Positions 1 through 7,143 of a DNA stretch of 64,000 nucleotides are shown in pieces. How positions within the stretch are numbered: the stretch's first letter is position 1; each line of letters begins with the position of its first letter. Made by a program: the position numbers and the translations under genes. Below the pieces are notes generated by a model. The model was not told where the DNA came from. It saw nothing but the letters and a program-made list of their open reading frames with translations, and ran no database searches. Source of the DNA: Paenibacillus albicereus (GTDB lineage: Bacteria > Bacillota > Bacilli > Paenibacillales > Paenibacillaceae); assembly GCF_012676905.1 (NCBI RefSeq), contig NZ_CP051428.1, forward strand, positions 2,318,001 to 2,382,000. Direction: 5' to 3'.

Positions 1-26
1 CGAGGCGTCTTCTTCGGCTCCGTGCA

Positions 27-60
27 GCCCCTTGCCTTTTTTTGGCGAGGGGCTTTGCTT
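27..60 (+). terminator. Hairpin, possible terminator of an upstream gene
   Basis: GCCCCTTGCC (27-36) and GGCGAGGGGC (44-53) pair with one G-T wobble across a seven-T loop and are followed by a broken T-tract. It probably ends a gene lying left of the window. The T-tract is weak, so this is only a likely terminator. Confidence 0.5.
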
Positions 61-122
61 TAGCCGAAACCACGCGCCTTGAGACCGCTTCAATCTTTTT
101 AAAGGGAAAATGAAAACGCTTA

Positions 123-151
123 TTGACAGATTGAAAACGGATACATATAAT
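123..151 (+). promoter_or_regulatory. Consensus SigA promoter
   Basis: TTGACA at 123-128 and TATAAT at 146-151 are separated by exactly 17 bases. Both hexamers match the SigA consensus fully. Transcription should begin near 158. The first feature downstream is an intrinsic terminator at 212-239, so the promoter appears to serve a very short transcript. Confidence 0.85.
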
Positions 152-157
152 AAAAGT

Positions 158-239
158 ACAGTATGGTTTCTCTCCACTCCTATCCAACTATAGCGCTCAT
201 CATGAACGCTGCCACCCTTCGGGGTGGTTTTTTTTTTTT
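158..239 (+). ncRNA. Candidate small RNA (about 80 nt)
   Basis: This is the interval between the predicted start site of the consensus promoter at 123-151 and the T-run of the terminator at 212-239. It holds no reading frame with a ribosome site. A short AGCG/CGCT pairing (about 192-209) precedes the terminator stem. I do not recognise an RNA family. It could instead be a prematurely terminated leader of the sigma-factor gene at 614, but a second terminator at 256-285 lies between. The existence of the transcript is inferred only from the promoter and terminator. Confidence 0.5.
212..239 (+). terminator. Rho-independent terminator
   Basis: CCACCC (212-217), TTCG tetraloop and GGGTGG (222-227) are followed by twelve consecutive T residues. 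This is a textbook intrinsic terminator for the short transcript started at about 158. Confidence 0.9.
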
Positions 240-255
240 GGCGCATGGTTGAAAC

Positions 256-285
256 AAAACCACTCCCCGTCGGGGAGTGGTTTTT
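256..285. terminator. Bidirectional terminator
   Basis: AAAACCACTCCCC (256-268) and GGGGAGTGGTTTT (272-284) form a perfect 13-bp stem with a GTC loop. A-rich and T-rich flanks make it usable from either strand. From 290 to about 549 I see no gene or clear signal. Confidence 0.8.
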
Positions 286-549
286 GTTTGAGACGACAGA
301 GATGAACATGCGGCAGGTTTCTTAGAACTTCCTCATATTCGCTCCCTCTCGCATCCCCCATGATACAATACGGGGAGTTTGCGGCCATCCAGCTTTTGGG
401 TAATTCTCCATGATGTCGAAGCAAGCAGGAATTTGGCGCCGGCTGGCGAATAAGTATTCTTCAGAATGGTTGGCAGGATGCCGAAATACACTTTATCGTC
501 GTTCATTCTTTCTTCAGTCTTTTTTGCGCGGCAGCGCAACTTTCTGCAT

Positions 550-578
550 CCGTTCCGGTACAACTATTTACCGGACGG
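550..578 (+). promoter_or_regulatory. Inverted repeat upstream of the sigma-factor gene
   Basis: CCGTTCCGGTA (550-560) and TACCGGACGG (569-578) are complementary apart from one extra T, with an 8-base loop. There is no T-run after it, so it is not a terminator. It could be an operator or a leader hairpin for the gene starting at 614. Confidence 0.45.
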
Positions 579-613
579 AAATCGCTGCAGGTGAGGAGGT
601 AAAGCCGCCTGTC

Positions 614-1207
614 ATGGATGATTCCGATCTGATCCGGCAAATCAAACATGGAAATGTAGAGCTCTATTCCGAACTCATGAGGCGTTACCAGCGTAAAATC
701 ATGGCCTTTATCCTTCACATGCTCCGAAGCACCAAGATGGAGCTCGTCGCAGAGGATCTCTGCTCCGAGACCTTCTACAAAGCTTACCGCAGCCTGCACT
801 CGTTCCGCGAGGTGGACGCGCAGTTCTCCACCTGGCTGTATACGATTGCGCGCAACACGGTGCTGAGCGAGCTTCGCAAGCAGCGGAGCGTACATATTCC
901 CCTTGAGGAGAGCGGCGTCATGCCGATGGCTCCGATGGACGCCGCTCCGGAGCAGAGGCTGCTGCAGGGTGAGCGGATGGCGCTTGTCCGGGACGCGATC
1001 AACGCTCTCCCCGAGAAGCAGCGGTCCGCGCTCATTCTGCGCGAGTATGAAGGATTGGACTATCAGGAGATTGCCGATGTACTGGGCGGGACCGTCAGTT
1101 CGGTCAAATCGCTGTTGTTCCGCGCCCGGGGCAGCGTCAAGGTCCAGCTGGAACCCTACTTCGAAGAAACGGAGAGCGAAGCGTTCGAAGGGATGAAGCT
1201 GCGATGA
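614..1207 (+). CDS. ECF-type RNA polymerase sigma factor
   Basis: 197 residues in the two-domain layout of extracytoplasmic-function sigma factors. Region 2 spans roughly residues 10-85, with a promoter-melting segment rich in aromatic and basic residues (FSTWLYTIARN). Region 4 spans about 125-180 and carries a helix-turn-helix (YQEIADVLGGTVSSVKSLLF). The frame is open back to 410, but GAGGAGG at 593-599 and the start of homology favour ATG 614, although the spacing of about 14 bases is long. The stop overlaps the next ATG as ATGA, coupling it to a zinc-type membrane anti-sigma factor, which is the usual regulator of this class. The stimulus and regulon cannot be read from the sequence. Confidence 0.9.
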   Translation: MDDSDLIRQIKHGNVELYSELMRRYQRKIMAFILHMLRSTKMELVAEDLCSETFYKAYRSLHSFREVDAQFSTWLYTIARNTVLSELRKQRSVHIPLEESGVMPMAPMDAAPEQRLLQGERMALVRDAINALPEKQRSALILREYEGLDYQEIADVLGGTVSSVKSLLFRARGSVKVQLEPYFEETESEAFEGMKLR

Positions 1208-1794
1208 AATGCGAAGAAGTGCAGGATGCGCTCGCGCTTTATTGGGATGTGCCTGAAGGCGATCCTTTGAAGCAGTCTGTCGACCTGCATTTGAAGCATT
1301 GCATAGCCTGCAGACAGGAATACGAGCTTTGGGAGGAGAGCGAGCGCCTCATCCAAGAGCTGTCCGGTGCGGAAGCATACGAATTGGCCGAGAGGGCCGA
1401 GGAAGTGAACCGCACCGTCATGGATCGAATTCATGCCGAGGACCATCTGGATTGGACGCTGAGGAGAAGGTTCTCGCTGAACCGCGCTCTCGGAGCGAGG
1501 CTGTCCGCCGCTGTGGCGGCGTGCCTGGCGATGTTTTGCACAAGCTTGCTCTACGTTCTTTTTGGCCGGAGCGGCGGAGCCGACGAGTCCAAAGGAATGA
1601 TGGATACGGCAAGCGCGTCTTCGTCTCCCGTATTCAAAGCGTCGATCTCGGGCGACATTCCCGTCGCCACGGTCAGCGACCCGCTGCTGCTCAGCCTCGT
1701 CCCCCGCGAGCCTCAATACTGGATCATTCTTTCCGTGCTTGGGCTCGTCATGACGATGCTCATGACGGGATGGCTGTCCCGCATTCGAAAATAA
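1204..1794 (+). CDS. Anti-sigma factor, zf-HC2 (ZAS) type, membrane-bound
   Basis: 196 residues. Cys3 and the H29-x3-C33-x2-C36 pattern form the zinc-binding anti-sigma signature that holds a cognate ECF sigma factor inactive. Two hydrophobic segments follow, at about 95-121 and 172-191, separated by a Ser/Ala-rich stretch, so the protein is membrane-anchored with a sensory part between or beyond the helices. The start codon overlaps the sigma-factor stop (ATGA), which supports a one-to-one pair. A terminator lies just downstream at 1801-1826. The partner is inferred from this coupling and from family knowledge. Confidence 0.85.
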   Translation: MKCEEVQDALALYWDVPEGDPLKQSVDLHLKHCIACRQEYELWEESERLIQELSGAEAYELAERAEEVNRTVMDRIHAEDHLDWTLRRRFSLNRALGARLSAAVAACLAMFCTSLLYVLFGRSGGADESKGMMDTASASSSPVFKASISGDIPVATVSDPLLLSLVPREPQYWIILSVLGLVMTMLMTGWLSRIRK

Positions 1795-1800
1795 CGCTCT

Positions 1801-1826
1801 CCGGCTGCCTCGCGGCCGGTTTTTTG
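1801..1826 (+). terminator. Rho-independent terminator after the anti-sigma gene
   Basis: CCGGC (1801-1805) pairs with GCCGG (1815-1819), with a small internal TGC/GCG helix, followed by TTTTTT. It ends the sigma/anti-sigma transcript. Confidence 0.75.
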
Positions 1827-1871
1827 TTATACTCGGACCTAACGACTTGAAGCAGGAAGGAAGGCAGGACG

Positions 1872-2459
1872 ATGAAACTGGGTCTGATCCGGCATGGCCG
1901 GACCGATTGGAATGCGCTTGGCCGCATTCAAGGGATCACCGACATCCCCCTGAACGAAGAAGGAAAACGCCAGGCGCTGCTGCTCGCAAGCCGGCTTGCG
2001 GGAGAGGAGCAGCGCTGGGACGCGGTCGTCACGAGCGGCCTGTCGCGCGCGGTCGAGACGGGGAAAATCATCGCGGACAAGCTCGGCGTTCCGCTGCTGG
2101 AGCCGGAGCCGCTGCTCGTCGAACGCAGCTTCGGCAAAATCGAGGGCACTTCGGAGGAAGAGCGGCTGGCGACGTGGGGCCAAGGCTGGCGGACAAATCC
2201 CGAAGCCGGGGTGGAGAGCGACGAAAGCGTCCGCCTGCGTGCAGCCCGATTCCTTGAAACGTATACGGCCAAGATGCCCCGCAGCAATCTTCTTGCCGTG
2301 ACGCATGGGAGCTTTCTCGCTCAAATGCTTGGCGTCATGGTCGAAGGGCTGGATCAGCCCTATTTGCACAATATGTGCTATTCCGTGCTGGAGCATGGAC
2401 CGGGCGGCTGGCAGTCCCTGCTGCATAACTGCACGCTCCATCTGCAAGAAATCTCATGA
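1872..2459 (+). CDS. Histidine phosphatase family protein
   Basis: 195 residues with the branch-1 histidine phosphatase signature: LIRHGRT at residues 4-10 supplies the phosphorylated histidine, SGLSRAVET the conserved arginine region, ERSFG the acidic region and VTHGS the second catalytic histidine. Members include cofactor-dependent phosphoglycerate mutase, alpha-ribazole phosphatase and broad phosphatases. Nothing nearby concerns cobalamin, so a general phosphatase is the safer reading. A GGAAGGAAGG ribosome site precedes ATG 1872. Terminators on both sides (1801-1826 and 2470-2493) make it a single-gene unit. Substrate is unknown. Confidence 0.9.
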   Translation: MKLGLIRHGRTDWNALGRIQGITDIPLNEEGKRQALLLASRLAGEEQRWDAVVTSGLSRAVETGKIIADKLGVPLLEPEPLLVERSFGKIEGTSEEERLATWGQGWRTNPEAGVESDESVRLRAARFLETYTAKMPRSNLLAVTHGSFLAQMLGVMVEGLDQPYLHNMCYSVLEHGPGGWQSLLHNCTLHLQEIS

Positions 2460-2469
2460 ACCGAACCGA

Positions 2470-2493
2470 CCCGCCGATCCGGCGGGTTTTTTT
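2470..2493 (+). terminator. Rho-independent terminator
   Basis: CCCGCC (2470-2475), a five-base loop and GGCGGG (2481-2486) are followed by seven T residues. It ends the phosphatase transcript. Confidence 0.85.
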
Positions 2494-2589
2494 GTTGCCC
2501 GGCATGTCTTAAATCTTTTGGATCGTCCCATAATGGTAGTACAAAAAAGCAGCTAGAAGGGAACAGGCCGATAGAAGGAGGGAAGAGAG

Positions 2590-3774
2590 ATGAATTTCTC
2601 GGATATGCTGGGTTATGCGGACATCGCCCAGCTGAGCCGGATCGCGCAAGGATATGATTGCCGCTGCAACGGCAATTCCAAGCATGAGCTGATTCAAGCC
2701 ATTCTTTCCAAAGCCGGATCGCGTGAAGGCTTCGAGGCTCGAATCGGAGCCATGAAGCTGGAGGAATTGAGGTTCATGAACGCCTTGATTTTCGACAGCC
2801 GGGAGCTGTTCAGCCTCGAGGAGCTGGTAGCCCGGGCGCAATCGAGCCGGTCCGAACCCGGGCCCGAGCCCGACCCGGTGAAAGCGAAGGCGAAGGCGCG
2901 CGGCAAAAAAGGAAAGCAGCCGGAGGCGGCGGAAAGCCCGCGGGACATGATCGTGCGCTTCAAGCATTACGGCTGGCTGTTCAACGGCATCTCAGGCCCC
3001 GACCGGTACCTGTTCCGCATGCCTCGGGATCTCAAGCTTCGCTTTCGCGAGACGCTCAAGCGGAAGTTCAGCGAACGGCTTGTCTTCACGGACGAGCCGC
3101 CCGTGTACCGCGACGAGCAGGAGCTGCTCGCGGGCGACGTCAAAGCGCTGCTGTCCTACGTACGGCATCACGAGGTGCCGCTGACGCGAGAGGGCTTCAT
3201 GCACCGGCGCAGCATGCTGCAGGCAATGGAAAGCTTCGGCGTACGCGAGGAGCCGCCGGCCAAAGCGGCATGGAGGTTCGGCTACGGGCGCCGCTTCCGC
3301 GATTATCCGGAGCGATTTTCGCTCGTCTACGATTTTTGCTTCTATAATAAGTGGCTGGAGGAGACGGAGAGCGAGCTGCTGCTTACGACGCTGGGCGAAG
3401 CCGCCCTGTTGGGAGGGCAGCCGTACGGCACGGAGCAGCTGTATCGGTTCTGGCTGCGGCTGTACAAAGGCCCGGTGCCGAATCTTGCCTCGCTGGTCCA
3501 TTGGGTGGACGAGCTGGCCGACCGCTGGGTGACGGCGGACTCCCTCCGCGAGGTTCTGATGCCTTACGTGAAGCCTTATTTCTATGACACGGCAGAAGCG
3601 GTCCTGGATACGCGAATTCTCATGATGATGCTGCATCTCGGCTTGCTGAGAATCGGAGAAGAAGAGCATCGGGGAACGGTGCTGCGGATGACGCGGCTCG
3701 GTCGGGCGGTCATCGCCGGGGTGAGCGTGGAGCACGGAGACGTGCTGCGGATCGAGGAGGTCCGCCAAGTCTAG
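2590..3774 (+). CDS. Unrecognised 394-residue protein
   Basis: I do not recognise a confident family. The product is soluble, with no signal peptide or membrane helix. It has an N-terminal acidic helical part (about 1-90), a Lys/Ala-rich basic linker near residues 97-108, and a C-terminal part rich in Arg, Leu and aromatic residues that looks like repeated winged-helix units. The pattern loosely recalls the N-terminal region of XPB/Ssl2-like helicase-associated proteins, but no helicase motif is present. AGAAGGAGG at 2573-2582 precedes ATG 2590, and codon use resembles its neighbours, so it is a real gene. It stands alone between the phosphatase terminator and the IDEAL gene. Confidence 0.75.
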   Translation: MNFSDMLGYADIAQLSRIAQGYDCRCNGNSKHELIQAILSKAGSREGFEARIGAMKLEELRFMNALIFDSRELFSLEELVARAQSSRSEPGPEPDPVKAKAKARGKKGKQPEAAESPRDMIVRFKHYGWLFNGISGPDRYLFRMPRDLKLRFRETLKRKFSERLVFTDEPPVYRDEQELLAGDVKALLSYVRHHEVPLTREGFMHRRSMLQAMESFGVREEPPAKAAWRFGYGRRFRDYPERFSLVYDFCFYNKWLEETESELLLTTLGEAALLGGQPYGTEQLYRFWLRLYKGPVPNLASLVHWVDELADRWVTADSLREVLMPYVKPYFYDTAEAVLDTRILMMMLHLGLLRIGEEEHRGTVLRMTRLGRAVIAGVSVEHGDVLRIEEVRQV

Positions 3775-3960
3775 CGCGGCGCAGGCAGGAGCATATTATT
3801 CTAGCTGGCAGGTCAGCCGCCTCTCCCAGCAGCCGCTAGGGCGAATACAATAGATGGAGATCGCGGCGACAGGTTGGCGTCGATTCTATACCTGGCGGCA
3901 CTACCGGCACGAACTGCAGCAAGAAAGGTATAGGTGCACAAATTAGCGGAGGTGCATCCA

Positions 3961-4143
3961 ATGGACAAAATGAAGGCGAATTACGAGGTCATGCTCGGAC
4001 TGGCCGCGGAGATGCTTCTCGATGAAGCTCTGATCCGGTTCCGGAAGGAAAAAATCTATGCGGCCATCGACGATGCCTTGGAATCAGGCGACAAGGAAAG
4101 CTTCGAGAAGCTGGCCGCCCAATGGAATACGCTGCAGCGCTGA
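3961..4143 (+). CDS. IDEAL domain protein
   Basis: 60 residues, essentially one IDEAL domain: the C-terminal half reads LLDEALIRF, then IDDALESGDKESFEKLAAQW, matching the spacing of the domain named after its I-D-E-A-L motif. In B. subtilis the IDEAL protein YpiB is encoded just upstream of ypiF and qcrA, and the order is the same here. The frame is open from 3934, but GCGGAGGTG at 3946-3954 places the start at ATG 3961. The 186-base region before it holds no other gene. The role of single-domain IDEAL proteins is not well defined; adaptor functions are known for some relatives. Confidence 0.85.
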   Translation: MDKMKANYEVMLGLAAEMLLDEALIRFRKEKIYAAIDDALESGDKESFEKLAAQWNTLQR

Positions 4144-4163
4144 CGATGTCGGCGCATCCTATG

Positions 4164-4205
4164 CCCCCCGCCGAACCGGTACGCCGGTTCGGCGGGGGGT
4201 TCGTG
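4164..4205 (+). terminator. Very stable GC hairpin, likely terminator
   Basis: A perfect 16-bp stem (4164-4179 with 4184-4199) closes on a TACG loop, directly after the IDEAL gene. The following bases (TTCGTGCTT) are only moderately T-rich, so efficiency is uncertain. Confidence 0.6.
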
Positions 4206-4267
4206 CTTGGCAAACGTGCCGCTAAAAGGTACCATAGTAAAGGTTATGGCGCTAAAGGAGGTGCGAG

Positions 4268-4672
4268 ATGAAATTCAGCGAAATCGAGGAATCGCGCTGG
4301 CCCGAGCTGCAGCCGTTCGTCGATACTTGCCTGCTGCCGGTAACAGGTTTGAGCGGAGCCGAAAACCCGTGGCAGGCCGCAGCCGCGCTTGAAAGGCTGC
4401 GCGATGTGATGGATGCGATCGAGATTCCGTTCCGGGGACGGATCGTCGCGTATCCGGCCGTCCAGTACGGCAGCGAGGAGACGGCGGCGGCGCTCGGTCC
4501 GCTTGTCCACAACTTGAAAAAAGCGGGCTTTCGCTATGTGGTCGCGGCTTCGGCCGCGCTGAGACTGGACGGGCTGACCGAGGCGGATCTGACGATCGGT
4601 CCCGGCGAGGATGGCGTTCTTCCGGATGCGGAGCGGATCCGCGGCGAGATCCGCCGGCTCTGGAACGCCTGA
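4268..4672 (+). CDS. ypiF: YpiF family protein (DUF2487)
   Basis: 134 residues, matching the size and position of YpiF: it lies between the IDEAL gene and qcrA, as in B. subtilis. It contains PVQYGSEE-like central residues (YPAVQYGSEE) and a hydrophobic C-terminal half (KAGFRYVVAASAAL). No catalytic motif is evident and the function of the family is unknown. AAAGGAGGTG at 4254-4263 gives an excellent start at 4268. The family assignment rests on synteny, length and these residues. Confidence 0.75.
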   Translation: MKFSEIEESRWPELQPFVDTCLLPVTGLSGAENPWQAAAALERLRDVMDAIEIPFRGRIVAYPAVQYGSEETAAALGPLVHNLKKAGFRYVVAASAALRLDGLTEADLTIGPGEDGVLPDAERIRGEIRRLWNA

Positions 4673-4778
4673 GCTGGAGGCATGCAAGCCGCGGGGAAAG
4701 CGTATAGAGTCGGCCCGTTTGGGGGAAACCATGTCTCAGGGAATGATTGTTAACTGCACGTGTCGAAAGCAGGGGCAA

Positions 4779-4798
4779 TTGTGACAAATTAGCAACAA
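4779..4798 (+). promoter_or_regulatory. Candidate Rex-type operator upstream of qcrA
   Basis: TTGTGACAAATTAGCAACAA has a perfect left Rex half-site (TTGTGA) and a degenerate right half (CAACAA), 38 bases before the -35 box of the qcr promoter. Rex boxes are normally 18-bp TTGTGA-N6-TCACAA, so this one is off by two bases. A rex gene is present at 22789-23451. Low certainty. Confidence 0.3.
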
Positions 4799-4836
4799 AC
4801 ATGGGAGCGATTTTTGAACATTGAACTTCCAAATTC

Positions 4837-4865
4837 TTGACGCTCCTATACGACTGACGTATGAT
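4837..4865 (+). promoter_or_regulatory. SigA promoter of qcrABC
   Basis: TTGACG (4837-4842) and TATGAT (4860-4865) are separated by 17 bases. The -10 box overlaps the first in-frame ATG of the qcrA frame (4861), which rules that codon out and supports translation from 4939. Confidence 0.8.
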
Positions 4866-4938
4866 AGGAATTGCTTGGTTCGACACGGAATGTCTGGCGG
4901 ACAAGGCATCCGAAATGGTTGCAAAGGGGGTTGAACAG

Positions 4939-5472
4939 ATGAGTAATCACGAGTATCAGGAGACCGCGCATACTCCCGTAAAACGCAAGGAAATGTCCCG
5001 CAGGCAGTTTCTCGCGTACACCCTCGGAGGAGCAACTGCCTTCATGGCAGGCGGCGCCGTGCTGCCGATGATCCGGTTCGCCGTTGATCCCCTCTTGGAG
5101 AAGCGCGCGGGCGGCAGTTTCGTGAAGGTCGTGGAAGAGAGCAAGGTGAAGGTCGGAGAGCCGACCGAATTCAAGTTCAAGATCCATCAGGTGGATGCTT
5201 GGTATGTAAGCGATCCCGAGCAGGCGGCCTGGATCATGAAGGACGACAACGGCAAGATTTTCGCCCTTTCGCCGGTGTGCAAGCACCTCGGCTGCACGAT
5301 CGGATGGAACACGACGACTGCTAATCAATATGTGTGTCCTTGCCACGGCGCGCATTACACGGTAGATGGCAAAAACCTGAGCGTGGCGCCGGCTCCGCTT
5401 GACGAGTACCAGGTCAAGGTCGAGAACGGGTTCGTCTACTTGGGCGATATCATCCCCAACACGCGGGTTTAA
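4939..5472 (+). CDS. qcrA: Menaquinol:cytochrome c reductase Rieske iron-sulfur subunit
   Basis: 177 residues. The N-terminus has a SRRQFL twin-arginine-like motif followed by a membrane anchor (about residues 25-50), as in QcrA proteins exported folded. The [2Fe-2S] ligands are C114 and H116 in CKHLGC and C133 and H136 in CPCHG; C119 and C135 make the stabilising disulfide. It passes electrons from menaquinol to cytochrome c in the plasma membrane bc complex. AAAGGGGG at 4923-4930 sets the start at ATG 4939; the upstream in-frame ATG lies inside the -10 box. qcrB follows after 18 bases. Confidence 0.97.
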   Translation: MSNHEYQETAHTPVKRKEMSRRQFLAYTLGGATAFMAGGAVLPMIRFAVDPLLEKRAGGSFVKVVEESKVKVGEPTEFKFKIHQVDAWYVSDPEQAAWIMKDDNGKIFALSPVCKHLGCTIGWNTTTANQYVCPCHGAHYTVDGKNLSVAPAPLDEYQVKVENGFVYLGDIIPNTRV

Positions 5473-5490
5473 TGGGAGGCGTTAGTTCCA

Positions 5491-6162
5491 ATGTTTAAAA
5501 GCGTATACAACTGGATCGACGAGCGTCTTGACGTTACGCCGCTGTGGCGGGATGTAGCGGACCATGAAGTGCCGGAGCATGTCAACCCGGCGCATCACTT
5601 TTCCGCGTTCGTCTATTGCTTCGGAGGACTGACGTTCTTCATCACGGTCATCCAGATTCTATCCGGCATGTTCTTGACGATGTATTATGTGCCGGACATC
5701 ATCAATGCCTATGCCAGCGTCGACTACCTGCAGCACAAGGTGCCGTTCGGCTCGATCGTCCGCGGCATGCACCACTGGGGCGCGAGCCTCGTCATCGTCA
5801 TGATGTTCCTACATACGCTGCGTGTCTTCTTTACGGGCTCCTACAAGGCGCCTCGCGAGATGAACTGGGTCGTAGGCGTGCTGATCTTCTTCATCATGCT
5901 CGGCCTCGGCTTTACGGGCTACCTGCTGCCGTGGGACAACAAGGCTTACTTCGCGACCAAGGTCGGCATCCAGATCGCGGACTCCGTCCCGTATATCGGG
6001 GAGTATATCAAAATCTTCCTGCAAGGCGGCGAGATCGTTGGCGCGACGACGCTGACGCGCTTCTTCGCAATCCACGTGTTCTTCCTGCCAGGCGCCCTGC
6101 TGGCTCTGCTGGCCGCGCACTTCCTGATGATCCGCAAGCAAGGTATCGCGGGTCCTCTATAA
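5491..6162 (+). CDS. qcrB: Menaquinol:cytochrome c reductase cytochrome b subunit
   Basis: 223 residues, the length of the cytochrome b6-type half of a split cytochrome b. Four transmembrane helices are visible. Heme-ligand histidines lie in the GMHHWGAS and FLHTLR segments of one helix and in FFAIHVFFLPG and AAHFLMIRKQG of another. A conserved LPWD follows helix 3. It forms the quinol-oxidising core with QcrC. GGGAGG at 5474-5479 serves ATG 5491. It is the second gene of qcrABC. Confidence 0.97.
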   Translation: MFKSVYNWIDERLDVTPLWRDVADHEVPEHVNPAHHFSAFVYCFGGLTFFITVIQILSGMFLTMYYVPDIINAYASVDYLQHKVPFGSIVRGMHHWGASLVIVMMFLHTLRVFFTGSYKAPREMNWVVGVLIFFIMLGLGFTGYLLPWDNKAYFATKVGIQIADSVPYIGEYIKIFLQGGEIVGATTLTRFFAIHVFFLPGALLALLAAHFLMIRKQGIAGPL

Positions 6163-6180
6163 CCGAGAGGAGGGACCTAA

Positions 6181-7059
6181 ATGGCTCACGGAAACAAAAA
6201 CGAAAAGGTCGTTTATGTCGGCGACTCCCGGGTGCGCAAGCCTTCTGGAGTCGTATCGGTGCCGCCGGACTACACGTCCTTCCCAGGCCGTTCGGAGGCG
6301 TTCATCCCGAACTTCCTGCTCAAGGAATGGATGGTCGGCTGCGTCGTCCTGGTCGGATTCCTCGTCCTGACGATCGCACACCCGGCTCCGCTCGGCTATC
6401 CGGCGGACCCGACTAACTCGGCGTTCATTCCGATTCCGGACTGGTACTTCCTGTTCCTGTACCAGCTGCTCAAGTATCCTTGGGTATCCGGCGATTATGT
6501 CGCTTGGGGCGTCGTCGGCATTCCCGGCGTCGCATTCGGCTCGCTCATGCTGGCTCCGTTCCTGGACACCGGCAAAGAGCGTCGCTTCTACCGCCGTCCG
6601 ATCGCGAGCGCGCTCATGCTGCTCTCGCTCGTCGCGTGCTTCTATCTGACCAAGGTGAGCTGGGACTTCTACCAGCATGAGCTTGAAGTCACGGGTACGG
6701 TGCCGGAGCATCTCACCCGCGAGGAAGAGGCGCGCGAGGCGGCCATGTCCGGCAAGGAACCGCCTTCGGCGACGAAGCCGGTCGAGGAGGTCGCCCTGGT
6801 CGATGCGGACAACGCGGACATCAAGGCAATCATGGAAAAGGCCGGCTGCCTGCAATGCCACGGCACCGACCTGAAAGGCCAAGCCGGAGCGAAGATTCCT
6901 TCGCTGCGTGGCGTCGGCGACCTGCTGACGAAGGAAGAGCTGGCTGACATCGTCACGAACGGCAAAGGTTCGATGCCGGCGTTCGGCGAGCAGCTCTCCT
7001 CCGAAGAGATCAATACGCTGGCCGACTGGCTGGCGAAGCAAAAAGCTGCCGGCGAATAA
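6181..7059 (+). CDS. qcrC: Menaquinol:cytochrome c reductase cytochrome b/c fusion subunit
   Basis: 292 residues. The N-terminal part is a subunit IV-like domain with three membrane helices and the PDWYFLFLYQLLKYP quinone-site segment. The C-terminal part is a cytochrome c domain with C223-L-Q-C226-H227 heme attachment and Met265 in SMPAF as likely axial ligand. This fusion is typical of Bacillus-type bc complexes. GAGAGGAGGG lies before ATG 6181. The operon terminator is at 7079-7110. Confidence 0.97.
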   Translation: MAHGNKNEKVVYVGDSRVRKPSGVVSVPPDYTSFPGRSEAFIPNFLLKEWMVGCVVLVGFLVLTIAHPAPLGYPADPTNSAFIPIPDWYFLFLYQLLKYPWVSGDYVAWGVVGIPGVAFGSLMLAPFLDTGKERRFYRRPIASALMLLSLVACFYLTKVSWDFYQHELEVTGTVPEHLTREEEAREAAMSGKEPPSATKPVEEVALVDADNADIKAIMEKAGCLQCHGTDLKGQAGAKIPSLRGVGDLLTKEELADIVTNGKGSMPAFGEQLSSEEINTLADWLAKQKAAGE

Positions 7060-7078
7060 GCCTCGGCTATGCGATAGG

Positions 7079-7110
7079 CCTGACTGTCCAACGGCAGTCA
7101 GGTCTTTTCT
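7079..7110 (+). terminator. Terminator of qcrABC
   Basis: CCTGACTG (7079-7086) pairs with CAGTCAGG (7095-7102), followed by TCTTTTCT. It separates qcrABC from ypjA. Confidence 0.8.
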
Positions 7111-7143
7111 GCATCGATTTCCGCACCAAAGGAGGAACTTACG

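Noticed and set aside
110-193. A 27-codon frame with AAAGGG before its ATG
   Set aside because: The frame lies across the TTGACA and TATAAT hexamers of the promoter and would not be on the transcript that promoter makes.
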